Shown here: positions 10,680-23,800 of the stretch, piece after piece
Numbering within the stretch: the stretch's first letter is position 1
How the letters are laid out: each line of letters opens with the position of its first letter
Source of the DNA: Angiostrongylus vasorum
Lineage: Eukaryota > Nematoda > Chromadorea > Rhabditida > Metastrongylidae
Assembly (NCBI GenBank): GCA_018806985.1
Contig: JADANN010000188.1
Coordinates: 372,001-436,000 of the forward strand
Length of the DNA: 64,000 nt
Direction: 5' to 3'
Translations under genes and position numbers: made by a program
The notes under the pieces: generated by a model
The model's database searches: none
Told to the model about the DNA's origin: nothing
Seen by the model: the letters and a program-made list of their open reading frames with translations, nothing else

Positions 10680-12530
10680 CGTTCGCTCGTCGCCAGTCGA
10701 CCGCTCCTCTCTGATGGCCACCCCGTGTTTTTACCCTTCAACCACCCACTTTTGCAAGACTCCGCCCTGACGCCTAATTACGGAAATACATTGCAAATTT
10801 CTACAAACTTACCTCACTATTCAATTACTACTCACTGAAATTCTCCAGTTATTTAACTATAAACTTCTCCTGCTACTACATCATCTCAATTAGTTACAAG
10901 TTTTTTGTGTTGTTGACGGTATTGAAATCGAACGCTTCGAATGGTTCTGCTTAATGTTCGGCACAGATTTTAATGAGATTCGCTCTGGCACGATTCGCGT
11001 TCTGTCCACATCTGCTCACTTTTCTTCTTCCATTTATCCATATGTCGTTCTCTTACGTTGACGACATGTTCTATTCATCTCTATTGATCGTTCCGGCATA
11101 TATTTTTCACTGAATACATCCTATTTTCGCATTTTTCTAAATCTTAGATCACTGCTTTGTCCGTCGAAATCTCATCTGTAGCCGAAGACGGTTTTGCCTT
11201 TAATAGTTCCTTTAGGGAAGAAGAATGCGCTCTTATCAGTAATTGATAAAATTACAGTTTCTGGAACTCAATTCACTGCTGGTCGTTTGTAACAATGCGA
11301 AAATATGTCTTCACTATATAAGCACATTTTTTTTCGTCGTAACTTGTTCCTGGTTTTGTTTTGTTTTTCGTCTTTCGTTTTTTTTTCTCTCTTGGAAAGA
11401 ACGGCTGAAACACGAATGCGTGCGTTTCTTTTTATCCTTATTTCTTCCAGCACTGTTTTATTTGCACTGTTTGAACAAATCTCCTTCAGCGATGGTTTTG
11501 TGTTTTCCCCGACCCACACCTATTATGTGCTCATATCTTTTTCATGTTTCTATTCAACTATTTATTGATTAATACAGGGTATCACAACCACTTAAATAGC
11601 ACGAAAGAATTTGTTTGCCAAATTTAGAGCAATTTTAATAGGGGAGAAGGAAGTCGTCTGCTCGCTATTTGGAATACGTGTTATCCATGAGGGTTTCCGT
11701 CTATCGCTATTCCAATTCTTCATGTCGGGGGCTCTTGTCTACAGTCCAGATAAGACATGATGAACGACTGACCTCACGTTCCGTTCGTCTTCCTTTCATT
11801 GCCGTCGTAATAACGACAGTGCTTCGCATTTCTTCCTTAGTTTCAATACATATACATAAGTATGTGTATATGTGTGTATTATCTTTCTTTCGCCATAGTC
11901 TGAGTTATTAAGTTGCAAGCCGTTTCATTTCATTTTACTAGTCGACACGTGCCCGTATTGGAGTTCTTTCCCTCGTAATATCTCAAGTGTTGCTGCTCTT
12001 ACTTATGTCCAGTATATGTTTGTTGTCGTCGTTCCTGTTTCTTATTTGTTTATCTGCTTATTTGCTTTATTTTTTTTCTTCTTTTCGGAAGTGATACTCA
12101 TTGAAGCGGAGCTTACACTATACGTGATCCATTTGCGCGTAATCCTTTCACTGACATCAACGTTGCTTAGTCTCTAGGAGTTTTTTTGTCTAGCTTACGT
12201 ATCCCTTCCAGTTAATTGCCTTCTAGTGTTATCTGGAAATTTAATCTCTTTAGTTCTTGAGTAGTTTACTTTTCGCATTGATTGGTCGTACAGTTCATGA
12301 ATACAATACAGTTCACTTTTTATGATTGAATACGTCTTATGGTAATATCTGCTTAGCGTATCGTTCTGTCTTTGTAGGTGAAGTGATTTCCAACTATTTA
12401 GTTTGCTCAAATTTTGATTGCTTGAGTCTCTTCACCTCGAATGGCTGTCATTTCGGAAATTCTTTCCTTGTCATTGTAGAGGTGGTTATGGTTTTCCATG
12501 TGGTGTGCAGTTGTTTATAGTCTTTGTGTG
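10680..12530. other. Upstream region of syndecan, no gene seen
   Basis: T-rich sequence with overlapping short open frames on both strands, none with a recognisable domain. It contains long pyrimidine tracts (for example around 11330-11400 and 12060-12090). It probably holds the promoter of the syndecan gene, but I can name no specific element. Confidence 0.4.
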
Positions 12531-12539
12531 CATTTTCAG
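12531..12539 (+). promoter_or_regulatory. Acceptor before sdn-1 start (possible trans-splice site)
   Basis: CATTTTCAG at 12531-12539 is a strong nematode 3' splice site, 40 bases before the start codon, with no obvious coding exon upstream. It could accept a spliced leader or join a 5' untranslated exon; the sequence cannot separate these. Confidence 0.5.
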
Positions 12540-12554
12540 TTTTTCCCCTCGAAA

Positions 12555-12572
12555 ATGGTACCACCGGGTTGA
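12555..12572 (+). promoter_or_regulatory. uORF in sdn-1 leader
   Basis: Downstream of the 12539 acceptor the first ATG opens a five-codon frame (MVPPG, stop TGA), ending 7 bases before the signal-peptide ATG at 12580. If the transcript starts at 12540, ribosomes meet this ATG first, so it may lower syndecan translation. Confidence 0.5.
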
Positions 12573-12579
12573 GCGAACA

Positions 12580-15500
12580 ATGCATCTTCTCCTTATTCTG
12601 CTACTCGGCTCTGTTGCCGCCACAAATGTAGGTCGATCACAAACATAGTTATCGATTTTCGGGTTATGTGCGCGCGGCAAGTGAGATGCACCTGTCAGTC
12701 AGACATTATCCGCCAATCAGCGACGTTTGTCGCCGTGACAACTTGGATTGTATAACGAAATCCTCTCAGTACTCCTCTCCATGGCACCGATACCGGCGTT
12801 TTTGCCAAATTCTGTTCTGCTGTGTGGCGGTTTTTATGGTCCTACTTATGGCACATTTTTTGCGCTCGTAGTGAAATCTGTTAAGATGAAATAAAAACTG
12901 CACAGGTACAAATCCATCCATTCCGTCATGGTGATGTTTCGAGCCCCATGAGGCGGCGAATACTCTAAAAACATTTTCAGTTTTCGGTTTGTTATTGACA
13001 GTTCTACTAGTATTTAGTCATCGAGGTGTTTGAAAAGTAGTTGACTAACTAAGCAGCCGATGTGAATATGCGGAATGAAGCAGAGTTTCATACCACTAGT
13101 TTTTCAATTTTCGCATTTGGCCGTGCAACATGTGGTCGGACGTTGTTATCGAACATAGTTGCCCCTTTCAGTTAATGAATATAGGTTCATGGTACATGTT
13201 GTCAGCTTTTTGGGATTATTTTCTGCTGCAAGGGTTTCGCTGGGAGTCGAGGCTGTATTCGATGTTTCGCTCTGTCTACTGACCAGCGAGCGATCACCAT
13301 CATCATCATCATCATCATCATATAAAGCCAATGTGGTTGTGGGGAAGTGCTTCGGTAGTTTTTGTTGTCCAACTGGTAAAAGTTTTTTCATTGTGGTAAA
13401 GCCACTATTTTACTGGAATAATCAAAATGCTGTTAGGAAACATTCAGGTTTTTTCGCGCAGAAGAAGCCGTTAGGGAAATTTTTAACGGCGTCCTATTTT
13501 AGTCTTATTAACGAATTGCGAAACTGTTGTGTTATCTACGCAGGACCACTTACGTTCATTCATCTGCAAGGATCTCATTATCGAGCAGAAGAAGCTGAAA
13601 TCAACGTTGTACACCACAGATTTACGACTCGTCATCCTAGTGCATCGTTGTCAGGGTTTTACATCTGTGGTTTAATTCGTGCAAAAAAGTTGTTGAGATT
13701 TCCTCGTTCCCTCACTTTGCTAGCCTGGGCTGAGTACAACTTAATACAATAGCGTTACGATTAGATTAAAGGTGTAGAGCGAAATCTGCGATTGGAAATT
13801 GTGCTAAAAAAATGAAGGATTCTGAAAAGTGAAAAAAACGAGCAAAATATGCCAAAATAGCAAAAAATGTGGTAGACGCAAAGTTTTATAAAAACAGTGT
13901 TTGTCTAAAAAGAGTATCAAATTTTTTTATGGCCAACTTTTTGAAGGAATTAAAGGGGGTTGTTTGGAACTAATAATGGAGATATCCAACATCTCTGGAT
14001 TTATCTGGTTATCCATAGCACATAACATGATCTCATGAGGGACGTTATGTTGAGGACGTTCTAGCGGGTGTGTCCCTCTCTATATGGGGCCCTTCCTTTA
14101 CCGCTTGTTCATGTCGGTAGACAGAGTTCTTTTCTATTCTTCTCTACCGCTTCTTATAGTGAATCAATAGTCTACTGAACACAGATGTCGTACTCGATGT
14201 CGTCCTTCGAGAGATACTCCATTAAAACAAAGTACAACTCGTCATTGGTCGATATGATTCGAGAACATAAGAACTCACTCTGTCTTTAACAAAATTCATC
14301 GAGAGTGGTAAAAATGGCAAACAATAAGCTACATTAAAACACAAACGAGAACAAATATTAGGTAGCGGGTAAAATAACGTGGAACGCCAGTCACATTTAG
14401 AGGAAGATGTGTGAGATAGAGGGAAAGGAAATAAGCTGAGTATCACGAAGGGAAGTGGAAAAACGGCAGTAATCTCTCAAGAAATCAGGTTCCTTCTTTA
14501 CTACTTGGGAGTATCGTCTAGAATATTGATAGTTCACACAACTGGGATTTTATTCCCTTTACTGAAACCTGTAGGAAGTTTCGCGTTCATTCGGAGCTGT
14601 TACCATTCCTCTTTTGCGATTGCTCAGCGGATATATATTAACCACAGAGCGACAGAGCAGTCCCTAATATGCGTTTACTAAGTTCCCAACTCGTCGAGTA
14701 CTCTAACTGTCAAATAAAAAATTGTCGGTTGTTATTAAAACAATGGCATCTCCCGTTGTGTGAAGCAAGTAAGCAGCAATTTTTGACAAGTAATTGATTG
14801 TTACTTCATTTTTAACTATTACGATCAAACTTGGTCATTATTTGGAATGGCTGGAAATGAAACATTGGAAAGCGCTAAAATACGCTTCTCTTAATTCAGA
14901 AGACCTTGCCAAAGTCTGACAATAATGTCATCGGTAGTAGATCTTTTTTTTTAACCAGATACAAGAATCGGATGTTTTCCAAAAACATGAAGAAAAGACT
15001 TAAAAGAACGAGAAAATGCGTAGAATGTGCAAAACACAGAAGTTATTGTCAAAACGTACAGAAAAACCGTAATTTCACCGTAGATGCAGCGATAAGGGAT
15101 TTAGAAAGAGCGGGAACATCGTTATGGGAATATTATGGCATGGTCCAGTTGGAGTTAAGGCGCGTTGTGCGAAAAATTAGATGTCGTTACATATACGTTA
15201 GTGGAGAAAGCGCTTTGATGGGTTTTGCCACAAGTTCAGGTCTTTATGTCAAATTTTCAAGTTTCTTTTTCGATATTTTTATGATGATCGTTCTCTTCTC
15301 AACTTATCTATTATTTAGATAATAGAAGGTAGTGGGAACGATTCTGGATTAAAACATTCCGTTTCTTCGCCAGACATAGAAATCCATGGATCCGGCTACG
15401 GTAGTGATGATGAAGATGGTGACGCAGTCCATGGATCTGGAGGTTGTTCTCTTGTTAAATTTTGCTTAACTCTGTTCATCTAAGCTTTTTAGATAGCATG

Positions 15501-18500
15501 ACTAGGAACTTAGCAATGAAATCATGTTCGATATAGTTTATTTAATCTTTACTTTGTGCTTTACCTCATTTTCCAAAGATATTCCTGCAACTACATAATT
15601 CATATCATCTTTTTTAGTCTCTGTCGTTGACGTTGTGGAAGCCTCAGGAAGTCCACCTCTAGTACAGCTACGTCCTCAAGTGACAACCACAACAACAACT
15701 ACTCATATACCTCCTGTCCATTCATACTCCGAGTTCGAGCGGTCTCGCGTAAGTGAACTACGTTTTTTTGTTCTCCTCTACAACGGAGATTTCCCGAATG
15801 GTGCAAAAAAATAGTACCTCTTTTCGGGTTACATGTAGCAGCTAGCGAAGAAGTGGTTCGCCAGAATGAACGGATAATCAGATAAGAATTTTCGAAAGCA
15901 ACACATGTTCTTTGTTTGTGGGCTATATTCAGAAGGTGAAATACCAACGTTTGCAAGCAGATGTAACTTTCGTTGCATGCATTTCACGACTTTTCTTTTA
16001 GTGCTTTAGTATTATCTATGAGTGTCGTACGAAATGAGCTAATGGTAAGGTTGCTATAAAGTCTTTTATAAATCTTGGAACGAAAACAGTACTCATGTCT
16101 GCTCTTCTTCAACCCAACATAGTTGTTCTTTATGCTTTACAGGTATCATCACGTGGTGCCAATTTGTCAATTGCCAGGGTAGCTCTAGTTACCTCCATAT
16201 TATGAGAACATAACAACTAGTCAAGAAATGTAAATGAAAAACGTGTTACTGAAACTGTATTTCTTCAGAATACCAGCACGATCATGACAACGCCATCAGT
16301 AACAACGTCGACACGACGTGTTCTTATCATGCCGGCAACAACACCGGATCCCACCGCTACTCAATCGCCATTCCATCCAGTGCTCAAACCTGGAATCTTC
16401 GCAGGTAAAAAATCAAGCATTCTCCGTAGTTCGTTGTCCACATATTTCGCGCAGATAGCGATCTTCGCCTGTTTGTCTGTGATTAAACTTGCTGTGTTAT
16501 CGTTGATTCTCGATGCTTGGCCTCCAACTCTATGCAGTATATTGACTAGTGTTCAGTAGACGATGAAATTCTTTCTCTTGAGCGCGACTTTTACTGGACA
16601 AATCGCTATCCTTTGTTCCATTAAAGATTGCGCTGGCGCAAGAAACAAAAAACAAGAGGAGGCAGGACTCCGTACGCCGATCGACTGAGACGCTGTGCAC
16701 TTTGCAAACTATTCGCCCAGTTCTTTTTTTCGTTAATGAACTGAAGCAGTGACTTTGGAATTTTACTATCAAGTGAAACCGTAGACCCCAAGTATAGCAG
16801 TTTGGCGTTCGACGAGAATCCGGTCTTGTGCGACCATAACGAGAAAGAGATAAATCGATATGTCATGTTGGAAAGCAGCTAGACCTTCGATGAAGATGTA
16901 TCTTCCACATTACTATTCGCATGGATACATTCTTATCGAGTTCCGTAATGATGTTGCTTTCTTCATCAGAATTAGTCATATTGTTTGACGTTCCTCAATA
17001 ATGGCCACCCAGAACCCAATTAAATTTGCTCGGGCTATTACTACAAAAATTGTTTAGATGGTCATTAATTACAGAACACGCCAATCGTAAATTATGCACA
17101 TGTGGTGAGATGACTCCTGATTACTTAGTATTTGGTGCAATTTCTGTCCGATCTTGTGATGCGCGCGTATTCTATACCAGTTGGAAGACACTATTTAGCA
17201 AGTACTGGTCATCTCCATGCGTTTGCGTACTTCAGATGTCATTTGATAGTGGGAAGCGTAGATCCATTAACATTGCTGGGAACTAGAACTGGAACAAAAA
17301 CTGCATGAAAGTGAACATGAATAGTTGGCCACGAAGTTCCTCCTTGGCAACGAGTTTTGTTTTCAGTTTGCTTGAACAGTGTTGATCGCAGAGCGATTTT
17401 CGGTTTGGGGCGCCGTCAACGGCTCGTTAGATGAGTGGCCTTGTGGTGCGGTGATATTTGCATACTCAGCGAGAGATTTATGTGCCGGTCGCCTAAGCAG
17501 GGCAGATGGTTGCTTACGGTCTTAGCAGGGCCTTTTGTTGTGAAGGTCATTCTGTCATTTTTTTCCACAAGGGATAAAACCAAAAATTGTAGTTACCAAT
17601 ACTGAAATCTGTACATTGTAAATATTGTAAATCGATGTTCTGACATGAGGCGTAATCTACGTGTTATCTTAGCACGGTCCCGGGAAACGGTATTTATTGA
17701 TTTTCTGAGGTCACTGACATCTCATTAGTTACGTGATCCATACAGAAAGCAAACCTTTCATCTTTTTGAGAATATCGATTTTGTTCATGATTTTAATTAT
17801 GTAAATTGACAACACATGTGGTTGTTGAAAAAAAAGAAGTTGGTTTGAAGCTCTACCAGTAGGTGGGGCGTATTTCACTAGAAAATATATGGGTTGTCTG
17901 CGAAAAATTAATTTCGGTCATGTCTTTCTAGTCTTCAGCGCCTCGTTTTTTGAAAGGGATTTAGGCCTTCGTTTTGACGTTGTTTACCATTTTGAAATGC
18001 ATATTTAATCTCATATGTTTACAGTGATGATGTTGTTTTCGTAGCAGTTTATTTTCAGTTTAACCCACTCCAGTAACGATAGATTGAAACAACTTCGAAA
18101 ATTTTTTTTGAATGAATTCAAAATGAAATGTGGAACCCCGGGAGTGGTTCGTGATTGCATTTGGTTGTCGAACCGTTATTGGTTATTTGATGGGAAGAAG
18201 GTTTCAAATAGTTGCGGAACTTCCATGGTGAAAGAAAGTATCTTGAAAATGGGGGAGGATGGGGAATGACCTGCAACCATCACGAAAAAAAAGGCGTCAT
18301 TTGAATTATCATTTAAAGCAGCTGGGTGGAACACCACTTTTGAAACATCTCCACCAGGTAGGCACCGCACAAATTGAACCAAGAGTTCGCCGCTGAAATT
18401 TACTCAATTTTTTTTCGCGCGACAAAAAAATGGGTGCGTCTTGGTCGCGTTCTAATGTATTTCGAAAAATGGATTTTGTATGGCAATAGAAGAAATCCGC

Positions 18501-19274
18501 ATTTTGGTCGGACAAAGGTAAAGCCCCCAAAACACTTCTGGGAGAAAGAGTTGTTTTCATGGCGAAGTTACGGTGTCCGCTAGTCGGCATGCGAAACCGA
18601 CCCCCGAAACATTCTCGATCGAGGAGAAAACATTCCAACGGATGAGTTCCACATATCTCAGTGACTGTGAATGTGACTAATACTTCTGTACAGCAGTCGG
18701 AGACCGTACATTGCTTAGTTAGTCGTGGTAAAGTTGAAATAGTTGTAATTCGGAACCCCCTCTTCGTCCAACATATTCATCGGCTCTATCGTCAAATGAG
18801 TACTACTTTCTAAAGCACCTCGACTTTAGTTTGAGCCGAGATATGAGTGTTTCGTAATTCTAGGTTGGAAAGAAGACATTCTCCTTTTGCCTATATTTCT
18901 GCTTCCCACGTTTGACGTGTTTATCTGTGTTATGTGATTTTTAAATATATTGGATTGAGACTGTTGCAGAATAAACAACAGTCGAATTATTCGGTGAGAG
19001 TGATTAGTTATTGCATTGATAGCTGCGAAACCTTTCATCTTGTTCATGGTTGCTCAGAGAAAAGCAGATGTTCATCTAATCCGTAATTGATCGTTTTCCA
19101 GCTGTTGTCGGTGGCACTGTGGTCGGTCTTCTGACGGCTATCCTCCTTGTGATGTTCATCGTGTATCGAATGCGGAAGAAGGACGAAGGTTCGTATGCGT
19201 TGGAAGAACCGAAACCACGTCCATACGCTAGCTACGCGTATACGAAAGCATCCACAAAGGAATTCTACGCATAG
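12580..19274 (+). CDS. sdn-1: Syndecan heparan-sulfate proteoglycan
   Basis: Six exons join in phase: 12580-12627, 15319-15442, 15618-15748, 16143-16178, 16269-16404 and 19102-19274, giving 215 codons. Exon 1 is a signal peptide ([16 protein letters not shown]). Exons 2-3 hold Ser-Gly glycosaminoglycan sites in acidic settings ([29 protein letters not shown]: Ser 21, 41, 56, 67). A Thr-rich stalk follows. The last exon carries the transmembrane helix (about 159-180) with the GxxxG-like GGTVVGLL, the juxtamembrane C1 motif [10 protein letters not shown] and the C-terminal PDZ ligand EFYA. Syndecans carry heparan sulfate at the cell surface and act in axon guidance, cell migration and matrix binding. 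The 12-codon exon 4 is the least certain, and additional N-terminal exons may exist in the 2.7-kb intron 1. Family identity is certain from the last exon. Confidence 0.93.
13296..13321 (+). repeat. (ATC)n microsatellite in sdn-1 intron 1
   Basis: Nine or so uninterrupted ATC/CAT units. It lies inside a long but unconvincing open frame in which it would give poly-Ser. Confidence 0.95.
16405..19101 (+). other. sdn-1 intron 5, 2.7 kb
   Basis: Lies between the stalk exon and the transmembrane exon. It is AT-rich and contains no recognisable exon, element or RNA. A minus-strand stretch near 16620-16866 has a faint LINE-like look ([11 protein letters not shown]) that I could not confirm. Confidence 0.5.
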
Positions 19275-21085
19275 TCCAGATTAAATTATCCTGATACTGC
19301 ATTTCTTCATATCACTAGGTCTTTTAAAGTAATGCATGACTTATGACATTGTCTGTTCATCATTTATTTCGTTCTGTCTTCTTACCAGATCATGCCAATA
19401 TTGTGCGCAAACGCATTTTATGTTCTTATGAGGTATAATAGACTTACTGCCAATTTATTAAATCGAGGTCTGTAATTGCGTCAACGTGTTATTCACTTTT
19501 AATTTTTTTTATATATGTATCTTTAAAAACTAGGTGGCCCCTTCTTTACAGCAGTTTAGGCGTCTTACGTTTTATTAGGTACATTGAACTTTCCGACATC
19601 AAAAATCGGTCGCAGCTTACCAGAGAGTATTGTTATGTGATTCCAAAGCTATTGTCCCTTATATGCTGCCGTTTCTGATCATCTCTCCCGGATATTTTAC
19701 CGACAAGAAGAACTGAAAATTTCTCATCTTTGGTACTGCAGTATAACGGTTAAGGAAGATAAAGACAATATCAGGAAGTAAAATCCGGGTAAAGTAAGTG
19801 AAGATGAAGTTTGATCGAGGTGCGTGCCAAATATCCTTTATTTGTAATCTTGATGGTCGCTGTTAAGCGATCTCTATGTACTAAATGTCCCTAGCTTTCA
19901 GGATTGCATAATAGTCTCACCTAGTGACGATGTTGTTGTAGTTCGACGTATTCTCGTCAACGGTATACCGTCCTTACATTTTCTAGCACTCGTGATTTTC
20001 TCACTTCTTTCCGTCTCCCTCTTTGTCTACATTGTTCCCAGTTTTTGTCTATTGATTACGATCTGATATGGTTAAAGTGATGTTGTTTGATTGTATTTGA
20101 TACTTTGAGATTCGTTATGCATCGATGAATAATCATGTTGCAAGGTTTGATGTCCAGATGTTACGTTCTTTTTTGAAATGGTTGTCCTTTCATTGTGTAA
20201 GTTGCCTTGTGGTGACATCGCATGAAGATATATATATAATAGTAAGTTAAACTAAAATCATCGGTGTTTTGAGAGTCCCGAAGGTAAATGGGAATGCAAG
20301 ATGTATGACTTCTTCAATAACATTCCAGAGTTTAAGCCGCTTATTAATAACGGCGTGATTCCTTGAAGATTTCAACTAATTGTCGAATCACTGATGGTTT
20401 GATTTAGCCGAATAATTTTGACCGCTGTTCTTCCTATTTTGCTATATACATAATTTCACTAAACTGATTCAGAACGCTTTTGGATCCTTGTGCTTGAACA
20501 CACGAATAATGCAGTTAGTAGGTATGCGGTTCAGATCTGAGAACGCCACTGTATTGCTACTCCATTTTGGAGTAAGATGCGACTGGACCAGCATTCAGCG
20601 ACATTCATGAGGAAGAACGGAAATACTTAAGCAGCAGACAAATGCACGCAAATCTGAAGACCATAATACATGATGGATGAGAGGAAGCCCATCGAATGCA
20701 GCTAAGATCCGTAAAAAATCTGATGTCGGGTTGTTTAAAAAAAAATTTTAAGTACCCACGTAGGAATCAACAATCAACTTTCTGCACAGACAAGTTTGTT
20801 AATAACAAGGAAGATGTTAAATTTCCAGGATTACCAGAAAAGTTTGGCTGAACTATCTGCATGTAAATGAATCTTGCATAGCGCCAAAAAATAACCACCT
20901 TCCACCATAAAAGGCTTCGTTGAACCGTAGGTGATGAACATCTGGTACATTCTGAGCTCCACTTGTACTGCCCAGCAGTTCCTGTAACGACGTCAGCGCA
21001 AAGTTCATTGGTCGGCAACATTTACGAGCGCTGTTTATGCTAGGTACAAGCCTGCTATGTTTTACATGTCGTATGTTTCCCTAAA
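19275..21085. other. Intergenic, sdn-1 3' side
   Basis: Holds the presumed 3' UTR of syndecan (an ATTAAA hexamer at about 19283 is the nearest candidate poly(A) signal, but very close to the stop) and about 1.7 kb of AT-rich sequence with no gene or repeat that I recognise. Confidence 0.4.
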
Positions 21086-21087
21086 AG

Positions 21088-21360
21088 GGAGGGTGTAGCG
21101 CAGTGGTTAGAGGCGTCCTGCAGTTCGCATGGCATCGATCCCGCACCCCATCAATCACCAATCCCTTCTTTCCGCCGGGGTTGGCAAATTGGTACCAGAC
21201 TTCTCCAGGAGGATAGCAGCGCTGGCTCTATACATTGGTAAGACCACCCCCGTGTCCTTGTAGAGGCCAGATATGCATTCAATCATTTGCAACGATGCTT
21301 AATGAAGTGAAAAGCATGGCTCATCCCTCAGGGGATTGGTCAACGCCAAGAGCTTTTGTA
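21088..21360 (+). repeat. tRNA-derived SINE, copy 3 (full length)
   Basis: Starts with GGGTGTAGCGCAGTGGTTAG, which fits a pol III A box (TRGYNNARNNG = TAGCGCAGTGG), then a B-box-like GGCATCGATCCC about 30 bases on, the body TTGGCAAATTGGTACCAGAC, the CGATGCTTAATGAAGT block and the tail CAACGCCAAGAGCTTTTG. Confidence 0.85.
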
Positions 21361-22409
21361 TTTCCTTAATTCTGAAAGAGCTCTTGTCGCAGCTGTAATT
21401 CAGAAACCATGGAAACAGTACTGCAGATTCATCATAGATGAACCCATCGAGATAAAAAGTAAACATTGCCTTAACGCGAAGTGGCCAGAAGAAAGGGGAA
21501 GGTAGTTTCCGAAATGGTATGAAACGACATCGGCTTTGATTATTTTTCATCATCTACGTATCATCATCTGGGTATAACAAAGACGAATTTAACGCCTTCT
21601 AGGTGAAGTTAGAGTGGAATTCGAGAAATTCCATAAGAAATGCTCTCCTAGGCCGTCATCGGCAATTTCCAAACGTTACACCCGATTTTTGGCTCTTCGA
21701 CAACCGATCATAGTATTTGAAGAGTTTAAACTACCGAGATATTCAGAAGAGACTTCATCCTATCCTTTTTAACTATTTGTATGTACATACATATTTGTTT
21801 ATATATTTACACATGCCTACCGGAGTGCTAGTGCGATCCCGCACCTGGTAAACCAAACCTCCTATCCCTCTAAGGTAGGGAAATTGCTATAAAATTTGTT
21901 TGTGAAGGACTCTTTCGGATCTAAAAACGCTGATTGCCTATGGTGAGCACCTAGGAGCGCCCAAGCACTGCTACTGTAGGATTTCACGGAAAATCGACTC
22001 GACCACCATTCGACGGCGTTCATAAAGGCGGTCAGATACTAAAGATTGTAATCCAAACAGAGGATATTCAATATGAGGTGAAATGTACTAGTCTAAATTC
22101 TAAAGCTGGGATTGTTTTCACATCAAATCCTACATTTCGGGTGCTACATGTTGGGCGTGGCGAGATCGATTCATGAGGAACAGCGGAGTAATTTGTACCG
22201 AAGATGACCATTAGGCAATAGAGTATTTGAATCTAAATATACAACCAAACCGAAATTAACCCATCATCACCAATCGAAGGTTTTTATCTAAGAGGTTTCA
22301 GTGCTGTTTCTGATTGCCGTGTGAGGTCCACTCGGTATCTTTTTATATTCTTTCTTATATCTTCTCTTATATTCTTTCTATATTTATATCTTTTATCTTT
22401 CTTTTATAT

Positions 22410-22468
22410 CTGTATGCATGGCGCATCTCTCAGGGATAGATGGAAAGTGGAGAGCTTTATCCTTTACT
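22410..22468 (+). repeat. SINE tail fragment
   Basis: GCATGGCGCATCTCTCAGGGAT and, after a short divergent stretch, GAGCTTTATCCTTTA match the 3' end of the SINE family; head and body are missing. Confidence 0.65.
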
Positions 22469-22950
22469 TTTTACTGTATCAATCGATCGAATTACTTCAT
22501 TTATGTATGCCGATTAACAGTCATAATGAGAAGGCGGAAGCCACATCAACTCCACGAAGATTTATCGCTAGCATCGACAAACTCTGAGCTGAGACAGTGT
22601 TCCATTAGATTCAACAAGTAACTTCAACACGTTGTACAAAACTGGCAATGTGTTGTTCCTGACCCACCACGGACATGAGTCATAATCATTAACAGTCAAT
22701 TCCTAACAATTCCCTCTGTTACATACGATTGTCACTTCGTACGTGTGACCATTTTCTCGTGGATGACAGCGAGAATTTCGCTGATAACGTCTGGTCAATC
22801 ACATTTTTCTCTTGTTTATCCCTAAATTATCGTTAACTGGTTGATCGAACAATCGCAAGAACTTTTACAAAAAAAGATTGTCGCTCCCGAAATTCCACAT
22901 TATTGTGTACAGCAGATTGAAATATACCGAGTACTTAAGGAATTCTCAGG

Positions 22951-22974
22951 TGATGATGATGATGATGATGATGA
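22951..22974 (+). repeat. (GAT)n microsatellite
   Basis: Eight uninterrupted units of TGA/GAT. Confidence 0.95.
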
Positions 22975-23783
22975 AGGTGATTGAAAACGGGCTTTATTTC
23001 TAACCTAAACTTACTACAGCGAACAAGTATGACTTCACCCACAGATTTGTTCTAGTCGTAATTGGTAAGAATGCTATTCAACAATTTTGCCCTAATCTTA
23101 ACCAGTAACCATGCTCTGTTCAAAAATTGACAAACTTTTTCCGTAGCATGGGAAAATTTGATGTTCAGCAGAAGAGTTTTGTGTGAATGGCCACGAATGT
23201 TACAGGATTAGAATCCAATCCAGTGCAATATGTAGCTGTCCGTTTGAAATTAACGAATGGTTAGGACCAACTGGAAGAGATTTGAAGGATTACTCGAAGA
23301 AATTCCGCACTCTCTACACGAAACACTTAACGGTTTAATTATGGAGATAAAATTCACAGTAATAACAGTGTCTTGAGAGTATGCATTCGTCCCGATAAGT
23401 AGACATGGACTAGCAATAGGGCAGAATGCGGGCGGTTCAAGTGGTGCTTGCCTGTCCCGAGAACTTCGGCGCTAGCAGGGGAGTGTTTGAGGAACGGGGA
23501 GAGGACGAGGTATGTGCGAGGGTGTGTTTGTTTCATTACAATGCGTGCCGGCTCTGAACGGTCGTCCTGCATGGTGGATTAGACCCACCAACAGTACTTG
23601 TTTGAATGTGCTGCTGTCATCTCCAGAGATTAGCCACATGTACCTAGCAATGTTTTGTTTGCTGGTTGAGGAGTGCATCAGCGTGATTATCTTCTCGTCC
23701 ATCTCTTTCCTCATCATTTCGTTGCGTTTTTGGCTGAACAGTTGTGTCAAAAGTTACCTTCTGCAACAGTCCTGAGTATCTCT

Positions 23784-23793
23784 TTCGTTTCAG
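23784..23793 (+). promoter_or_regulatory. Acceptor 7 nt before unc-45 start (likely trans-splice site)
   Basis: TTCGTTTCAG ends at 23793 and the start codon follows after TTCAACA. An acceptor this close to the ATG with no coding exon before it is typical of spliced-leader addition in nematodes, although a 5' UTR intron would look the same. Confidence 0.6.
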
Positions 23794-23800
23794 TTCAACA

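Larger units (their letters stand above)
21361..23780. other. Intergenic between sdn-1 and unc-45
   Basis: No gene recognised. It contains a tail fragment of the SINE family at 22410-22468, a (GAT)n microsatellite at 22951-22974 and otherwise AT-rich sequence. Confidence 0.5.

Noticed and set aside
11243..11572. Several overlapping open frames with hydrophobic residues
   Set aside because: Poly-T tracts give Phe/Leu/Ser runs in all frames; no signal peptide plus domain structure is seen.
13159..13752. A 197-codon open frame inside sdn-1 intron 1
   Set aside because: It includes the (ATC)n microsatellite as poly-Ser, has no recognisable domain and no matching splice sites, and T-rich composition favours chance openness.
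14906..15322. A 138-codon open frame abutting sdn-1 exon 2, with a Lys/Arg/Cys-rich start
   Set aside because: It runs into the splice acceptor of sdn-1 in a different frame and shows no family resemblance; it may be chance or an old element.
16621..16866. Minus-strand [11 protein letters not shown], like the YLGS motif of LINE reverse transcriptases
   Set aside because: Only one short motif fits; residues before and after do not follow any LINE that I know.
21090..21145. A possible functional tRNA gene (A and B boxes)
   Set aside because: No cloverleaf closes and the same head recurs at the 5' end of several SINE copies.
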